DNA of 64,000 nt from Rhodospirillales bacterium (GTDB lineage: Bacteria > Pseudomonadota > Alphaproteobacteria > Rhodospirillales > Casp-alpha2), in contig JAJFII010000047.1 of the NCBI GenBank assembly GCA_021775095.1, forward strand, positions 50,132 through 114,131, in the 5' to 3' direction. The notes beneath the pieces were generated by a model. It had not been told where the DNA came from and did no database searches. It saw nothing but the letters and a program-made list of their open reading frames with translations. Positions 16,792 through 25,733 of this stretch are shown in pieces. Every line of letters begins with the position of its first letter. Position 1 is the stretch's first letter. Position numbers and translations under genes: made by a program.

Positions 16792-17844
16792 ATGAAACAA
16801 ATTAATGTGGGGATCATCGGGACCGGCTGGTGCGGTGGAATACGTGCGCAAACCTGTGCTGCAAATCCCCTGGTCAACGAATTGCATATTGCCGAAACCA
16901 ACCCCGAGCGATTGGCCGAAATGAAGGCATTGCACGGGCCGGTAACGGCGACCGCCAATTACCGGGAGCTTTTGGAAAACCCGTCGATTGATACGATTAT
17001 TATTTCCGCCACCCCGGAAACCGCGCATTATCCCATGGCCAAGGAAAGTTTGCGTGCCGGCAAACATGTCTTTTTGGAAAAACCCCTGGCCCTGACCTTG
17101 ACGGAAGCCGATGAACTTGTTGCCTTGGCGAAGGCCCGGAACCTGAAATTTACCGTCGGTTATTCACAGCGGTTTAACACCAAATATGCCTATGTAAAAA
17201 AGAGTTTGGAAGACGGTACCATCGGTGAGCCGGTCAGTGTCCTGGTCAGCCGTCATATCAGCCGAAGTCTCGGCAGCAAAATTGGCGGCCGGATCAAATT
17301 ATCACCGGCGGCCATGGAAGCGACCCATGATATTGATTTTGTCCTGTGGTGTCTGGAACCGGCCAAACCGGTACGGGTTTATTCGCAATGGGTCAATAAG
17401 GTGATGCACCCAACCCACGGCGTCCAGGATTGCCAGTGGATCATGGTGACCATGGACGACGGTACGGTCTTCACCATTGGTGCCGGGTGGATTCTGCCGC
17501 CGGCCTATCCGAACTTTTCAGCCACGGCGATTGAATTTGTTGGCTCCAAAGGCGCTTTGTTTATTGACGATTCACACAAGGATACGATGTTGACAACCCT
17601 GGAAGACGGTATTGTTTTCCCCATGTCGACGATGCCCGGCGAACAGGTCAATCACGTTTTTGCCGGGCCCATGCAGGCCGAAACAAATCATTTTGTTGAT
17701 GCGGTGGCCTTCGACAAACCGGTCCTTGTGACACCGGAACAGGCGCGCAATGCCATGGAACTTTATGTGGCTGCAGATTTGTCGGCAGAACGTAACGAGC
17801 CGGTGGCGTTGCCGCTCAACCACGATCCTTTGACACCGGCATAA
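16792..17844 (+). CDS. Gfo/Idh/MocA-family oxidoreductase (1)
   Basis: NAD(P)-dependent oxidoreductase of 350 residues. Rossmann motif VGIIGTGWCGGIRAQT (6-21), the family signature FLEKPLALTLTEA (E96-K97-P98) and the C-terminal alpha/beta substrate domain with SRHISRSLGS and ATHDIDFVLWCLEP, where a His-x3-Asp pair occupies the catalytic position. Enzymes of this family oxidise or reduce sugars, inositols or other polyols. Substrate unknown. It begins a rightward group with a VOC protein, a leaderless TRAP binding protein and an Ldh-type dehydrogenase, and is paralogous to the enzyme at 35779-36900. Confidence 0.88.
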   Translation: MKQINVGIIGTGWCGGIRAQTCAANPLVNELHIAETNPERLAEMKALHGPVTATANYRELLENPSIDTIIISATPETAHYPMAKESLRAGKHVFLEKPLALTLTEADELVALAKARNLKFTVGYSQRFNTKYAYVKKSLEDGTIGEPVSVLVSRHISRSLGSKIGGRIKLSPAAMEATHDIDFVLWCLEPAKPVRVYSQWVNKVMHPTHGVQDCQWIMVTMDDGTVFTIGAGWILPPAYPNFSATAIEFVGSKGALFIDDSHKDTMLTTLEDGIVFPMSTMPGEQVNHVFAGPMQAETNHFVDAVAFDKPVLVTPEQARNAMELYVAADLSAERNEPVALPLNHDPLTPA

Positions 17845-17923
17845 ACAGACGCCTGCGCAGATCGATATGAGACGCCCGGCCAAATCGACCACGAGGGATA
17901 GTAATTGAGGGGGAGACGGCACC

Positions 17924-18817
17924 ATGCAAACACCGGCATTTCCTGAAGTTGGCGGAATCGTCCACCTGGAACATGTTAACTTTGTCGTTGACGACCATGA
18001 TCTGGCGACGACTTTTTTCATGGGGGGGCTTGGATTTACCCGCGATCCGTTCAAGCGTGCCGATGACACCAACATGGGTGTCAACGTCGGCAATCAACAA
18101 TTTCATTTACCAAAACGCGGCAAGACCATGCCGTTTCCCGGTGAAATCGGCCTTGTCGTACCCGATTTGCCGGGCATAAAAAACCGCCTGGCCCGGCTCC
18201 AGGGCATGGGGCGGTTTGACGGCACCGAGTTCGCGGTGTCGGATATGGGTAACAGCTGTCACCTGATCAGCCCCTTTGGCATTGCCATGCGCTTGTATGC
18301 GGCGGGAACGACACCCAGTTTAAAACCCATTGCCATCTCTTACGTGGATATCGCGGTGCCGCGCGGGCGGGCCAGACAGATCGTCGGCTTTTACCGCGAC
18401 TGGTTCAATTGTCCGGCGGTGCGCACGGTGATCGATGGGGAAGTTACGGCGTTTGTACCGGTCGGGCCCTACCAGAGCCTGCGCTACCGGGAACGCGACT
18501 GCGGCTCCTATGACACCCACAATTTTCATGTTGCCATTTATGTCACACACTATAACCAACTGCATGAAAAACTGTCTCCCCTGGCCGGCTTTCAGGGTGA
18601 TGGATTAAACCAGACCTTTTTCTTTAATGGCATCGTCGATCCTTTGAGCGGCGATAGCCTGTGCGGATTACAACATGAAATTCGCGGTATTTATCATCCC
18701 GATTTCATGCGGTCGCTGGTCAATCGCTGGCCCATGAACAGTGAACCGTTTTCTGACCAGGCGGCGGTCATGGCCGCCCAGGGTGACGGTTCGGGGTTGC
18801 CGTCGCCGGGCCAATAA
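17924..18817 (+). CDS. VOC-superfamily (glyoxalase/dioxygenase-fold) protein
   Basis: 297 residues with two vicinal-oxygen-chelate modules, about 10-130 and 140-250. Module 1 opens IVHLEHVNFVVDDHDLATTFF, giving the first metal-ligand His. Module 2 contains ISYVDIAVPRGRARQIVGFYRDWF and THNFHVAIYVTHY, where a second His lies. The two-module layout fits extradiol-type dioxygenases and lactoylglutathione-lyase relatives, but the usual ligand set is not complete by eye, so no reaction is claimed. GGGGGAG lies about 9 nt before ATG. The TRAP-binding-protein gene follows after 15 bp in the same frame. Confidence 0.72.
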   Translation: MQTPAFPEVGGIVHLEHVNFVVDDHDLATTFFMGGLGFTRDPFKRADDTNMGVNVGNQQFHLPKRGKTMPFPGEIGLVVPDLPGIKNRLARLQGMGRFDGTEFAVSDMGNSCHLISPFGIAMRLYAAGTTPSLKPIAISYVDIAVPRGRARQIVGFYRDWFNCPAVRTVIDGEVTAFVPVGPYQSLRYRERDCGSYDTHNFHVAIYVTHYNQLHEKLSPLAGFQGDGLNQTFFFNGIVDPLSGDSLCGLQHEIRGIYHPDFMRSLVNRWPMNSEPFSDQAAVMAAQGDGSGLPSPGQ

Positions 18818-18832
18818 GCGAACATCTGTTTT

Positions 18833-19774
18833 ATGGCTGACCAACAAAAAATCATCCTGAAATTTGGCGGGTACCAGGCAAGCGCCTCCGTTCATACCCG
18901 TGGCGTAGAGGTGTTTGGACGTGAACTGAAAACCCGCCTTGGCGAGCAGATTGACTTTCAATTTGAAGAAAACATTGTCAAATCCGGGTTTCAGGCCAAG
19001 GATTTGCTAAATCAGGTTGAGGACGGTTCCCTGTCCATGTGTTATTTTTCGGCCAGTTATCTGGCCGATCGGGTGGCCGAATTTGCGCTCCTGGATTTGC
19101 CGTTCATGTATACCAACCGCGACCAGGCTTATGCCGTTCTCGATGGACCGTTAAAGTCGCTTTTGGCCGAGCGCTTAACTAAATCCACCGGTTACCGGTT
19201 AATGGATTTTTGGGACAACGGATTTCGCCATTTTTCAAATTCCGTCAGGCCCCTAAAAACCCCCGAGGACTGTCGCGGCCTGACCATACGCAGCCTGTTC
19301 AGCGATTTGCATTGTGAGGTATTTCGAAATCTTGGATTCGAACCGAAACCCCTGGACGTCAAGGATTTAATTTCCGGAATTGAATCTGGCAGCGTTACGG
19401 CGCAGGAAAATCCGCTGACCAACACCTTTAATTTTGGCATTCATCGGCACCATAAATATATTACCCTGTCGGCGCATTTTTTTGGCGCGGCGGCGCTGCT
19501 TTGTAATGCCGATGCCTATGCATCGTGGCCGCCTGGCGTGCAGGCGGCGGTTGATGACGCGGCGAGAATTGCGACCCAGGCGCAACGTCGCTTTGCCTCC
19601 GTGGAGGACGCGGAGATGCTGGCCAAATTGGCGCAGACCGACGTCGAAGTGATTGCATTAAACGCCGTCCAGCAAAACCAGTTTAAACGGGCGGTGCAGC
19701 CGGTTATCGATGCCCAGAAAGCGCTTTTTGGCGACCAGTTGTTTTCGCTGGTCGAGCAAAGGCAATCGGCATGA
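18833..19774 (+). CDS. TRAP-type solute-binding protein (DctP family) without signal peptide
   Basis: 313-residue DctP-type periplasmic-binding-protein fold. The N-terminal strand is IILKFGGYQASASVHTRGVEVF, then GSLSMCYFSASYLADRV, LPFMYTNRDQAYAVLDGP, the CRGLTIRSLFSDL region with the conserved Arg, and LDVKDLISGIESGSVTAQENPL. Normal DctP proteins begin with a Sec signal of about 25 residues. Here the mature sequence begins within seven residues of the ATG and the TAA of the VOC gene lies in frame 15 bp upstream, so no leader can be encoded. No dctQ or dctM adjoins it. Its stop overlaps the start of the dehydrogenase gene (ATGA). It may work in the cytoplasm as a ligand sensor or carrier, which is inference. 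Confidence 0.78.
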   Translation: MADQQKIILKFGGYQASASVHTRGVEVFGRELKTRLGEQIDFQFEENIVKSGFQAKDLLNQVEDGSLSMCYFSASYLADRVAEFALLDLPFMYTNRDQAYAVLDGPLKSLLAERLTKSTGYRLMDFWDNGFRHFSNSVRPLKTPEDCRGLTIRSLFSDLHCEVFRNLGFEPKPLDVKDLISGIESGSVTAQENPLTNTFNFGIHRHHKYITLSAHFFGAAALLCNADAYASWPPGVQAAVDDAARIATQAQRRFASVEDAEMLAKLAQTDVEVIALNAVQQNQFKRAVQPVIDAQKALFGDQLFSLVEQRQSA

Positions 19775-20826
19775 CAGAATCAATTCGGGTCCGTCACGCG
19801 GCCTTAAAAACATTTATTCATGGCTGTTTCGTTGCTGAAGGTATTCCCGAAGCTGATGCCGCCATTGCCAGCCGGATGATGTCGGAAGCCGATCTCAACG
19901 GCTCCGACGGCCATGGGGTTTTCCGGTTGGCGCAATATATTGAACGCATTCGTGTTGGCGGCATGACTAAAAATCCGAAGCTCTCGGTGATCAGAGAACG
20001 CGCCGCCATGGCCTTGGTTGATGGCGATAACGGCCTTGGTCATTTGGCCGCCACCCGGGCGGTGGAAATTGCCATGAAAAAAGCCGAGACAACGGGAGTT
20101 GCCTGGTGTGGCACGCGAATGAGCAACCATGCCGGGCCGGCCGGCCTGTATGCCCGAATGCCCCTCAAAAAAGATATGATCGGTATCTATATGGCGGTCG
20201 GCAATGCCAACCACCTGCCGCCGTGGGGGGGCACCGATATGCTGTTGAGCACCAACCCCATTGCGGTCGCGGTGCCAACCAAACACGAACCCCCCATTGT
20301 TCTCGATATGGCGACGACAGTTGCCGCCTATGGCAAAGTCAAAACCAAGGCGCAACGGGGCGAAACCATGCCCGAAGGCTGGATGATTGACCGCATGGGA
20401 CAACCGCTGACGGATCCGACGAAAGCCGACCAGGGGTTTTTATTGCCCATTGGCGGTGCCAAAGGATATGGCCTGGCTTTGATTTTTGGCCTGCTGGCCG
20501 GCACCTTAAACGGTGCCGCCTTCGGCAAGGATGTAATCGATTTTAATGCGGATTGCAAATCCCTGACCAACACCGGGCAAATGATTATCGCGGTTTCTGT
20601 TGAGGCCTTTTGCGACGTCGATCAGTTCAAGGAAAACGTCGATCAGGTGATCTGCGATATCAGAGCGTCGCCGACCTTGCCGGATTTCGACAGCGTCCGC
20701 TTGCCCGGCGAGCGCGCCCATTCCGTGCGCCTGGATAACCAAAAAAACGGCATCCCCATCCATCCAGCCCTGTTCGAAAACCTTCAGGTGCTGGCCGATG
20801 AACAGGGCGTTCAAAGGCTTGGGTAA
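19771..20826 (+). CDS. Malate/L-lactate dehydrogenase family oxidoreductase (Ldh/AllD type)
   Basis: 351-residue NAD(P)-dependent 2-hydroxyacid dehydrogenase of the malate/(S)-sulfolactate/ureidoglycolate family, which has its own fold unrelated to Rossmann LDH. Signatures are DLNGSDGHGVFRLAQYIERI (catalytic His in DGHG), VDGDNGLGHLAATRAVEIA, STNPIAVAVPT and PIGGAKGYGLALIFGLLAG. The gene overlaps the leaderless binding protein by 4 bp, strong evidence of co-translation. (S)-sulfolactate dehydrogenase (ComC) belongs to this family, and a ComDE-like enzyme is encoded at 9.4-10.5 kb, but no sulfonate pathway can be claimed. Confidence 0.88.
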   Translation: MTESIRVRHAALKTFIHGCFVAEGIPEADAAIASRMMSEADLNGSDGHGVFRLAQYIERIRVGGMTKNPKLSVIRERAAMALVDGDNGLGHLAATRAVEIAMKKAETTGVAWCGTRMSNHAGPAGLYARMPLKKDMIGIYMAVGNANHLPPWGGTDMLLSTNPIAVAVPTKHEPPIVLDMATTVAAYGKVKTKAQRGETMPEGWMIDRMGQPLTDPTKADQGFLLPIGGAKGYGLALIFGLLAGTLNGAAFGKDVIDFNADCKSLTNTGQMIIAVSVEAFCDVDQFKENVDQVICDIRASPTLPDFDSVRLPGERAHSVRLDNQKNGIPIHPALFENLQVLADEQGVQRLG

Positions 20827-20828
20827 GA

Positions 20829-21758
20829 TTATCCAGCCATCCAGTTCAACAGAACCGCCACAGTAACCACCGACAGACCGGTTGAAATCAAGGTTGCCGA
20901 CGTGGCACGGGCGACGTAAATGCCGTAGCCGCTGGCGTAGATAAAAACATTGGCACCGGTCGGCAGGGCCGCCGTCATCGTTGCCACCGCCACCCACATG
21001 GGCGTCAGTTCAAACACGTAGGTGGCAAAAAGCCAAACCAGGAGCGGATGGACAACCAGTTTGAGGACAACAATCGTCAGGCTTTGGTTGAGCTTGCCGG
21101 CAATTTTATATTCGACCAGCGAAGCACCGAGGGCAAATAAGGCACAGGGCGCTGCTGCCGCACTTAACAGTTCGGCAAATCGATCGACGGGTTTCGGCAA
21201 TTCCCACTCGAAGATCATCAACGGCAGGGCCAGACAGATGCCGATCACCACGGGATTGGCCGCCAGGGTTTTGAGCGACGCATAAATAATCGCCAGTTTC
21301 GATTTGTTATGGCCGCGGCCGATTTCGATGACCAGGGCGACCAGGGTAATAAACGCCGGATTATGAAAACTGATGATAATCAGCATGGGCAGCACGCCGG
21401 CTTCGCCATACAGCGCATAGGCCAGGGGCAGACCCAACATGACCGTATTGCCGTAAATGCTGCCCATGCCAAAAATCGCAAGCTGGTCAAGGGGCAGCCG
21501 GAAAACCAGCTGACCGCCGACGACAGCGGCAAAATACAGCAAAAGACTGCCGCAGTAATAGGCACCGATAATCGCCAGATCGTTCAGGCCCGGCAGTTCA
21601 TTGCGCGCCACCGTGCGGAACATCAACACCGGGATCGCCACATAAAACACAAAATTGGTCAGTCCGTGAATGCCTTCAGGCGTCAGAATTTTGGTCCGCC
21701 CGACCAAATAACCGCAAAACACCAGACCAAAGACCGGCAAAACAATGTTAAAGGTCAT
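20829..21758 (-). CDS. AEC-family transporter (auxin efflux carrier-like)
   Basis: Ten-helix membrane protein of about 309 residues. The N-terminal MTFNIVLPVFGLVFCGYLVGR helix and the AIFGMGSIYGNTVMLGLPLAYALYG segment, with the broken-helix Asn/Gly/Pro, are typical of bacterial AEC/PIN-like carriers such as malonate and malate carriers (MdcF). A GTG at 21764 is an alternative start six bases upstream. It follows the LysR gene by 12 bp on the same strand and converges, after 2 bp, on the Ldh-type dehydrogenase, suggesting a carboxylate exporter or carrier under that LysR. Confidence 0.87.
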   Translation of the reverse strand: MTFNIVLPVFGLVFCGYLVGRTKILTPEGIHGLTNFVFYVAIPVLMFRTVARNELPGLNDLAIIGAYYCGSLLLYFAAVVGGQLVFRLPLDQLAIFGMGSIYGNTVMLGLPLAYALYGEAGVLPMLIIISFHNPAFITLVALVIEIGRGHNKSKLAIIYASLKTLAANPVVIGICLALPLMIFEWELPKPVDRFAELLSAAAAPCALFALGASLVEYKIAGKLNQSLTIVVLKLVVHPLLVWLFATYVFELTPMWVAVATMTAALPTGANVFIYASGYGIYVARATSATLISTGLSVVTVAVLLNWMAG

Positions 21759-21770
21759 TTCCACTGGTGG

Positions 21771-22691
21771 TCACCCAAGGCCGGAATAATTGACTGAAGG
21801 GGTATCACCACCAATCGTCGCCACCGAAGCCCGCAGGGTCTGGATAAACGCCTGGCTCATTTGCGAGCGGGTGACGCCGGTTGGAAACAGCAATCCATAT
21901 TCGAACCGGATGGCCGGCTCAAACCGCCGACTTGCGACTTTTGCGCCGACGGTGTCGGCGATAAACGGGTGCACGATTGAGACCCCGACACCGGTAGACA
22001 CCAGTGAACAGACCATCACCGTCGATTTGGCTTCAATGCCCAATTTTCGCCGAATGCCCAGTCGGCCAAACAATTCATCCGTTCGGTAACGAAACAGGCC
22101 CCCTGGTTCGACCGAAATGAATGGCTGGTCTTCCAGGTCGTGGGCACTGATGATTTTTTTTTCGGCCAGGGGGTGGTCGATGGGCGTCACACAGACGGCG
22201 TCGACACCGCACAGGGGTTCAATATCTATGGATTCGTGTTCGATCGGCAGGGTCGCCAGACCGAAATCAAATTCCGCATTGGCAATGGCCTTTTCAATTT
22301 CCTGACGGTTGCCCAGATCAACCGAGATTTTGACTTGAGGGAAGTTCTTTTTGACCTGGGCAATGGTATCGGGTAGCAGGCCGTATCCCAAGGCCGGCAT
22401 GGCGATGATGCGCAGGGTGCCGGTGCCCAGCGTCTGGATATCACGGGCGGTGGCTGAAATCTGATCAATGCCCGACAGAACCTTTTCCGCAACCACATAA
22501 AATTGCTGGCCCTCCGGGGTAATCAGCAATCGGCCGTGGCGCCGGTCAAACAGATTAAACCCCAATTCCTGTTCCAATTGGGTGATCAGTCGGCTTACGG
22601 CGGATTGTGTCAAACCCATTAATTCTGCGGCGTGTGTTGTGGTTCCGCGCGACAGAACGGCGCGCATGGCTTCCAATTGTCTCAGTTTCAT
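21771..22691 (-). CDS. LysR-family regulator
   Basis: LysR-type regulator of 306 residues. HTH in MKLRQLEAMRAVLSRGTTTH and TAELMGLTQSAVSRLITQLEQ (the AVSR form), effector domain from about 90 to 300 with GVDAVCVTPIDHPLAEKK. The HTH style resembles the CysB/NocR/OccR group. It is divergent from the first TTT operon (tctB at 22940) across 248 bp of AT-rich DNA and is followed by the AEC gene. The arrangement suggests it controls tctB-tctA and the AEC carrier in response to the transported acid. An imperfect dyad GAATTTT (22764-22770) / AAAATTTC (22783-22790) in the gap is a candidate site. Confidence 0.88.
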   Translation of the reverse strand: MKLRQLEAMRAVLSRGTTTHAAELMGLTQSAVSRLITQLEQELGFNLFDRRHGRLLITPEGQQFYVVAEKVLSGIDQISATARDIQTLGTGTLRIIAMPALGYGLLPDTIAQVKKNFPQVKISVDLGNRQEIEKAIANAEFDFGLATLPIEHESIDIEPLCGVDAVCVTPIDHPLAEKKIISAHDLEDQPFISVEPGGLFRYRTDELFGRLGIRRKLGIEAKSTVMVCSLVSTGVGVSIVHPFIADTVGAKVASRRFEPAIRFEYGLLFPTGVTRSQMSQAFIQTLRASVATIGGDTPSVNYSGLG

Positions 22692-22939
22692 GGCGTTATC
22701 TCATCCAGAGGCAAAGGCCTCGGTTTTTTCTATTCATATAAATCATAGGGATAGGTAATTTTTGAATTTTCTTTCATAGTATAAAATTTCTACGATCAAA
22801 CAGGATTTAAAAGCAATAGATATCTGCCGAAATTCTGTCGGACTATTCTAAAAGTAAAAAAAGCAGACGTTAACGGGAGGCATAAGCTGGAGGCAAATTC
22901 CACATCGCGTGGAGGGAAATCCGGTTTCTGAAGCAATAG

Positions 22940-23404
22940 ATGAATTTTAATAGGGTCTCAGCCATCGGCTTTGTCGGGTTTTCTGTTTTTTTGTTCCTTA
23001 TCATTCCGACACAAATTGAAAAACCGCTTTTGATCCTCGGGCAATCGCCGGGACTGGACCCGGCATTGTTTCCGCAGATTGTCGCGGCGGCGTTTGGTGG
23101 TTTGGGGGTCTGGTACTTTTTTAAAAGCCGCAAGATGGCAGAACCCAACGGACTTCGCGCCCTGGACCGAGAAGCCATTGTCAACGTCAGTGTCTCGGTC
23201 GTGGTTTTTATCGCCTATGCCCTGCTGATGGAACCGCTGGGTTTTGTGCCGTCCAGCACCCTGATGATATTCGGCCTTTCGGTTTTTTATGGGGTTCGCA
23301 ATTATTTGCTGGTTGCCGCAGTTAGCATTGCTGTGCCGTCTATGACCTATTTTATTTTTACCAAAGGTCTGAAGGTTTTCCTGCCGGAGATGCCGGGCCT
23401 ATGA
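22940..23404 (+). CDS. tctB: TTT transporter small membrane subunit TctB (system 1)
   Basis: 154-residue protein with four predicted membrane helices, matching the small subunit of tripartite tricarboxylate transporters. The opening GFVGFSVFLFLIIP, the LDPALFPQIVAAAFGGLGVWYF segment and the GFVPSSTLMIF helix are typical of TctB. It is required for uptake with TctA but its exact role is unclear. The ribosome site is weak. First gene of system 1 (tctB, tctA, two small-enzyme genes, tctC). Confidence 0.85.
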   Translation: MNFNRVSAIGFVGFSVFLFLIIPTQIEKPLLILGQSPGLDPALFPQIVAAAFGGLGVWYFFKSRKMAEPNGLRALDREAIVNVSVSVVVFIAYALLMEPLGFVPSSTLMIFGLSVFYGVRNYLLVAAVSIAVPSMTYFIFTKGLKVFLPEMPGL

Positions 23405-23436
23405 ATTTCCAGTGCAGTCGATAGAGGGCCCAAACA

Positions 23437-24948
23437 GTGATGCTCGATAGTTTTTTGATGGGCCTGGAACTGGCTTTCCGGCTCGATACCTTCGCCATGA
23501 TGGCGGTCGGGCTGGTATTGGGTATGGTGGTTGGGGCGCTGCCCGGATTTACCACGGTGATGGCCATGGCGGTACTCCTGCCTCTGTCGTTCTTTCTCGA
23601 ACCGCTGGTCGGCATTCCGTTTTTGATCGGGGTTTATAAAGGCGGTATTTACGGCGGCAGCATCCCGGCCATTCTGATTTCCATGCCGGGAACCGGCGCC
23701 GCCGTTGCAACAACCTTTGACGGGCCGGCCCTGACAAAGAAAAAACAGCCCCGAAAAGCCCTGGAAATGGCCCTGTTTTCGTCGGTGTTTGGTGATTTGT
23801 CCAGTGACATCATCACGATTCTTGCGATCGGCCCGATCGCCTTGATCGCCATGCAAATCGGCCCCCCCGAACTGGCGTCTGTTTTGTTTTTGAGCCTGGT
23901 GATCATTACCATCACCGGCGGCGGGGTTTTTGTTAAAGGATTGCTGATGATGACCCTGGGCCTGTTTATTTCGCTCATTGGTCAAGACCCCATTGGTGCC
24001 CTGTCGCGGTTCACTTTTGACTTTTTTGCCATCAAGTCGGGCATTCCCCTGTTACCCATGTTGATTGGATTGTTCGCCCTGCCGGAGATTTTGCTGGCGG
24101 TTGAGAAAAAGGCGACCAGTGCCCTGCGACAAAAGCTCGATACCAAAGAAGGCGGACCCTTGACCTGGGGCGAGTTCAAAAGGTGTTTCAGGACCATGTG
24201 CCGCTCGACGGTGATCGGCACGACGATTGGTATGATCCCGGGTGTCGGCCAGGTGGTGGCGGCCTTTATGGGGTATGCGGCGGCGAAAAACGCATCGTCG
24301 CACCCGGAAACCTTTGGCAAAGGCGAACTGGAAGGTGTGGCGGCGGCAGAAGCGGCCAACAATGCGGTCAATGGTCCGACTTTGGTACCGCTTCTGACAC
24401 TCGGTATCCCCGGCGATAACGTCACGGCAATTCTGTTGGGGGCGTTTGTCGCCCAGGGGCTGCGCCCCGGCCCGCAATTGTTTAACGAACAGGGCTCGTT
24501 GGTTTATGCCATTCTGATTGCCATGGTTATGGCTAATATTCTGTTTCTGATTCTCGGCTATTTCCTGGTGCCGCTGTTTGCAAAGGTCGTCACCATCCAA
24601 AAGGGCATCCTGTTGCCGCTGACCATCGTTTTTGCCTTTGCCGGATCCTATGTTTTCCGTTCCGATCCCCTGGACCTGATCATATTGTCGGTCTTTGGGG
24701 TTTTTGGATACCTGGCAAAAAAATTACATTTCGATGTGACACCGCTGGTCATGGGCTTCATTTTGGGACCGATTCTGGAATACAGTTTTGGTCAAACGGT
24801 CACCATGTCACAGGGTAACATCTTCGCTTATATTCTGGGCGAGCGTCCGATAACCGTCGCCATTATCGCTGCGACCCCCGTTCTCACCTATTATCTGTGG
24901 AAACGCAGCGCGCGGTTGCGCAGCGATTTTGGCGTTACCGAAGACTGA
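23437..24948 (+). CDS. tctA: TTT transporter large membrane subunit TctA (system 1)
   Basis: 503-residue permease subunit with about 12 helices. Family motifs include GLVLGMVVGALPGFTTVMAM near the N-terminus, YKGGIYGGSIPAILISMPGTGAA, the repeat-2 counterpart GTTIGMIPGVGQVVAAFMGYA, and LVPLLTLGIPGDNVTAILLGA. These G-x-x-P-G motifs line the substrate path. It works with TctB and the periplasmic TctC to import carboxylates with cation gradients. The start may be GTG 23437 or ATG 23440; GAGGG lies 9 nt before the former. The gene is followed within 12 bp by the next. Confidence 0.92.
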   Translation: MMLDSFLMGLELAFRLDTFAMMAVGLVLGMVVGALPGFTTVMAMAVLLPLSFFLEPLVGIPFLIGVYKGGIYGGSIPAILISMPGTGAAVATTFDGPALTKKKQPRKALEMALFSSVFGDLSSDIITILAIGPIALIAMQIGPPELASVLFLSLVIITITGGGVFVKGLLMMTLGLFISLIGQDPIGALSRFTFDFFAIKSGIPLLPMLIGLFALPEILLAVEKKATSALRQKLDTKEGGPLTWGEFKRCFRTMCRSTVIGTTIGMIPGVGQVVAAFMGYAAAKNASSHPETFGKGELEGVAAAEAANNAVNGPTLVPLLTLGIPGDNVTAILLGAFVAQGLRPGPQLFNEQGSLVYAILIAMVMANILFLILGYFLVPLFAKVVTIQKGILLPLTIVFAFAGSYVFRSDPLDLIILSVFGVFGYLAKKLHFDVTPLVMGFILGPILEYSFGQTVTMSQGNIFAYILGERPITVAIIAATPVLTYYLWKRSARLRSDFGVTED

Positions 24949-24960
24949 GGAGATTTGATT

Positions 24961-25731
24961 TTGAGTAATGGCATTTGGGCAACCTGGTACGATCTACCTG
25001 AAGGCGACCTGTCGGCTTACTTCAATTGGTTGCATGATGACCATTTGCCGCGTCTGCAGCGCCGGGTTGGCATTGCCTGGGCCGCCCATTACCGGATAAC
25101 CGGCGGCGGCGCAAAAATGGACCAGATCCATAATCACCTGGCGCGGGCCGACGACGATATCGGCCAAGGGGCGCAATACCTGGTTCTGGTGGGCGCCACG
25201 TCGCCGCATGTGTTTTTTAAACCGCGCATCGATCAATGGCAGGCCTCGCTCCGGGGAACGAACGGCCAGATGCTTGCCCTTCGGCAGGGATCCCGCAGTT
25301 GTTTTTTCGCCGAAGAAGCGTCAGTGACGGGGCCTGAATACGATACCGCCGTTGACGGCGGCTGCTCGGCCCCGGCCATTCAAATGGGCAGTTTTCAAAC
25401 CAAAACCCTGGACGATGAATTGGATTTGGCGGCCTGGTATGCGCAATACCGGTTGCCGGCCATGGCCCGCATGTCCGGTTGCGTCGCGACCCGCAAGTTG
25501 GTGTCCGTGGCCGGTTGGGCAAAACATTCGATCCTCTATGAATTTACTTCGCTGCAAGCCCGGCAAAATAATTTCCAGAATCACGAGTCCCTGGCCCTGG
25601 ATGATAAGGTCTGGACCAACAAAATTATCAATTACACAGTTCATGCGCCGGGCTCACCGAGCGTCGGCGAACGAATCTGGCCCCCTGCAGACAGGGGCTG
25701 GGAAACCATGAACGAAACCGGAGACCGTTAA
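24961..25731 (+). CDS. Uncharacterised protein with tandem ferredoxin-like (EthD/Dabb-type) domains
   Basis: 256 residues, no signal or membrane segment. The two halves look related. Residues 1-115 carry WATWYDLPEGDLSAYFNWLH followed by HLPRLQRRVGIAWAAHYRI, and residues 135-225 carry AAWYAQYRLPAMARMSGCVA followed by KHSILYEFTSL. Both suggest dimeric alpha/beta-barrel folds as in EthD, Dabb and antibiotic-monooxygenase-type proteins. No catalytic residues can be named. TTG 24961 is preferred over TTG 24955 because AGGAG ends 8 nt before it. It lies inside TTT operon 1 between tctA and the CMD-like gene, so it may handle the imported compound. I do not recognise a specific family. Confidence 0.6.
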   Translation: MSNGIWATWYDLPEGDLSAYFNWLHDDHLPRLQRRVGIAWAAHYRITGGGAKMDQIHNHLARADDDIGQGAQYLVLVGATSPHVFFKPRIDQWQASLRGTNGQMLALRQGSRSCFFAEEASVTGPEYDTAVDGGCSAPAIQMGSFQTKTLDDELDLAAWYAQYRLPAMARMSGCVATRKLVSVAGWAKHSILYEFTSLQARQNNFQNHESLALDDKVWTNKIINYTVHAPGSPSVGERIWPPADRGWETMNETGDR

Positions 25732-25733
25732 CA

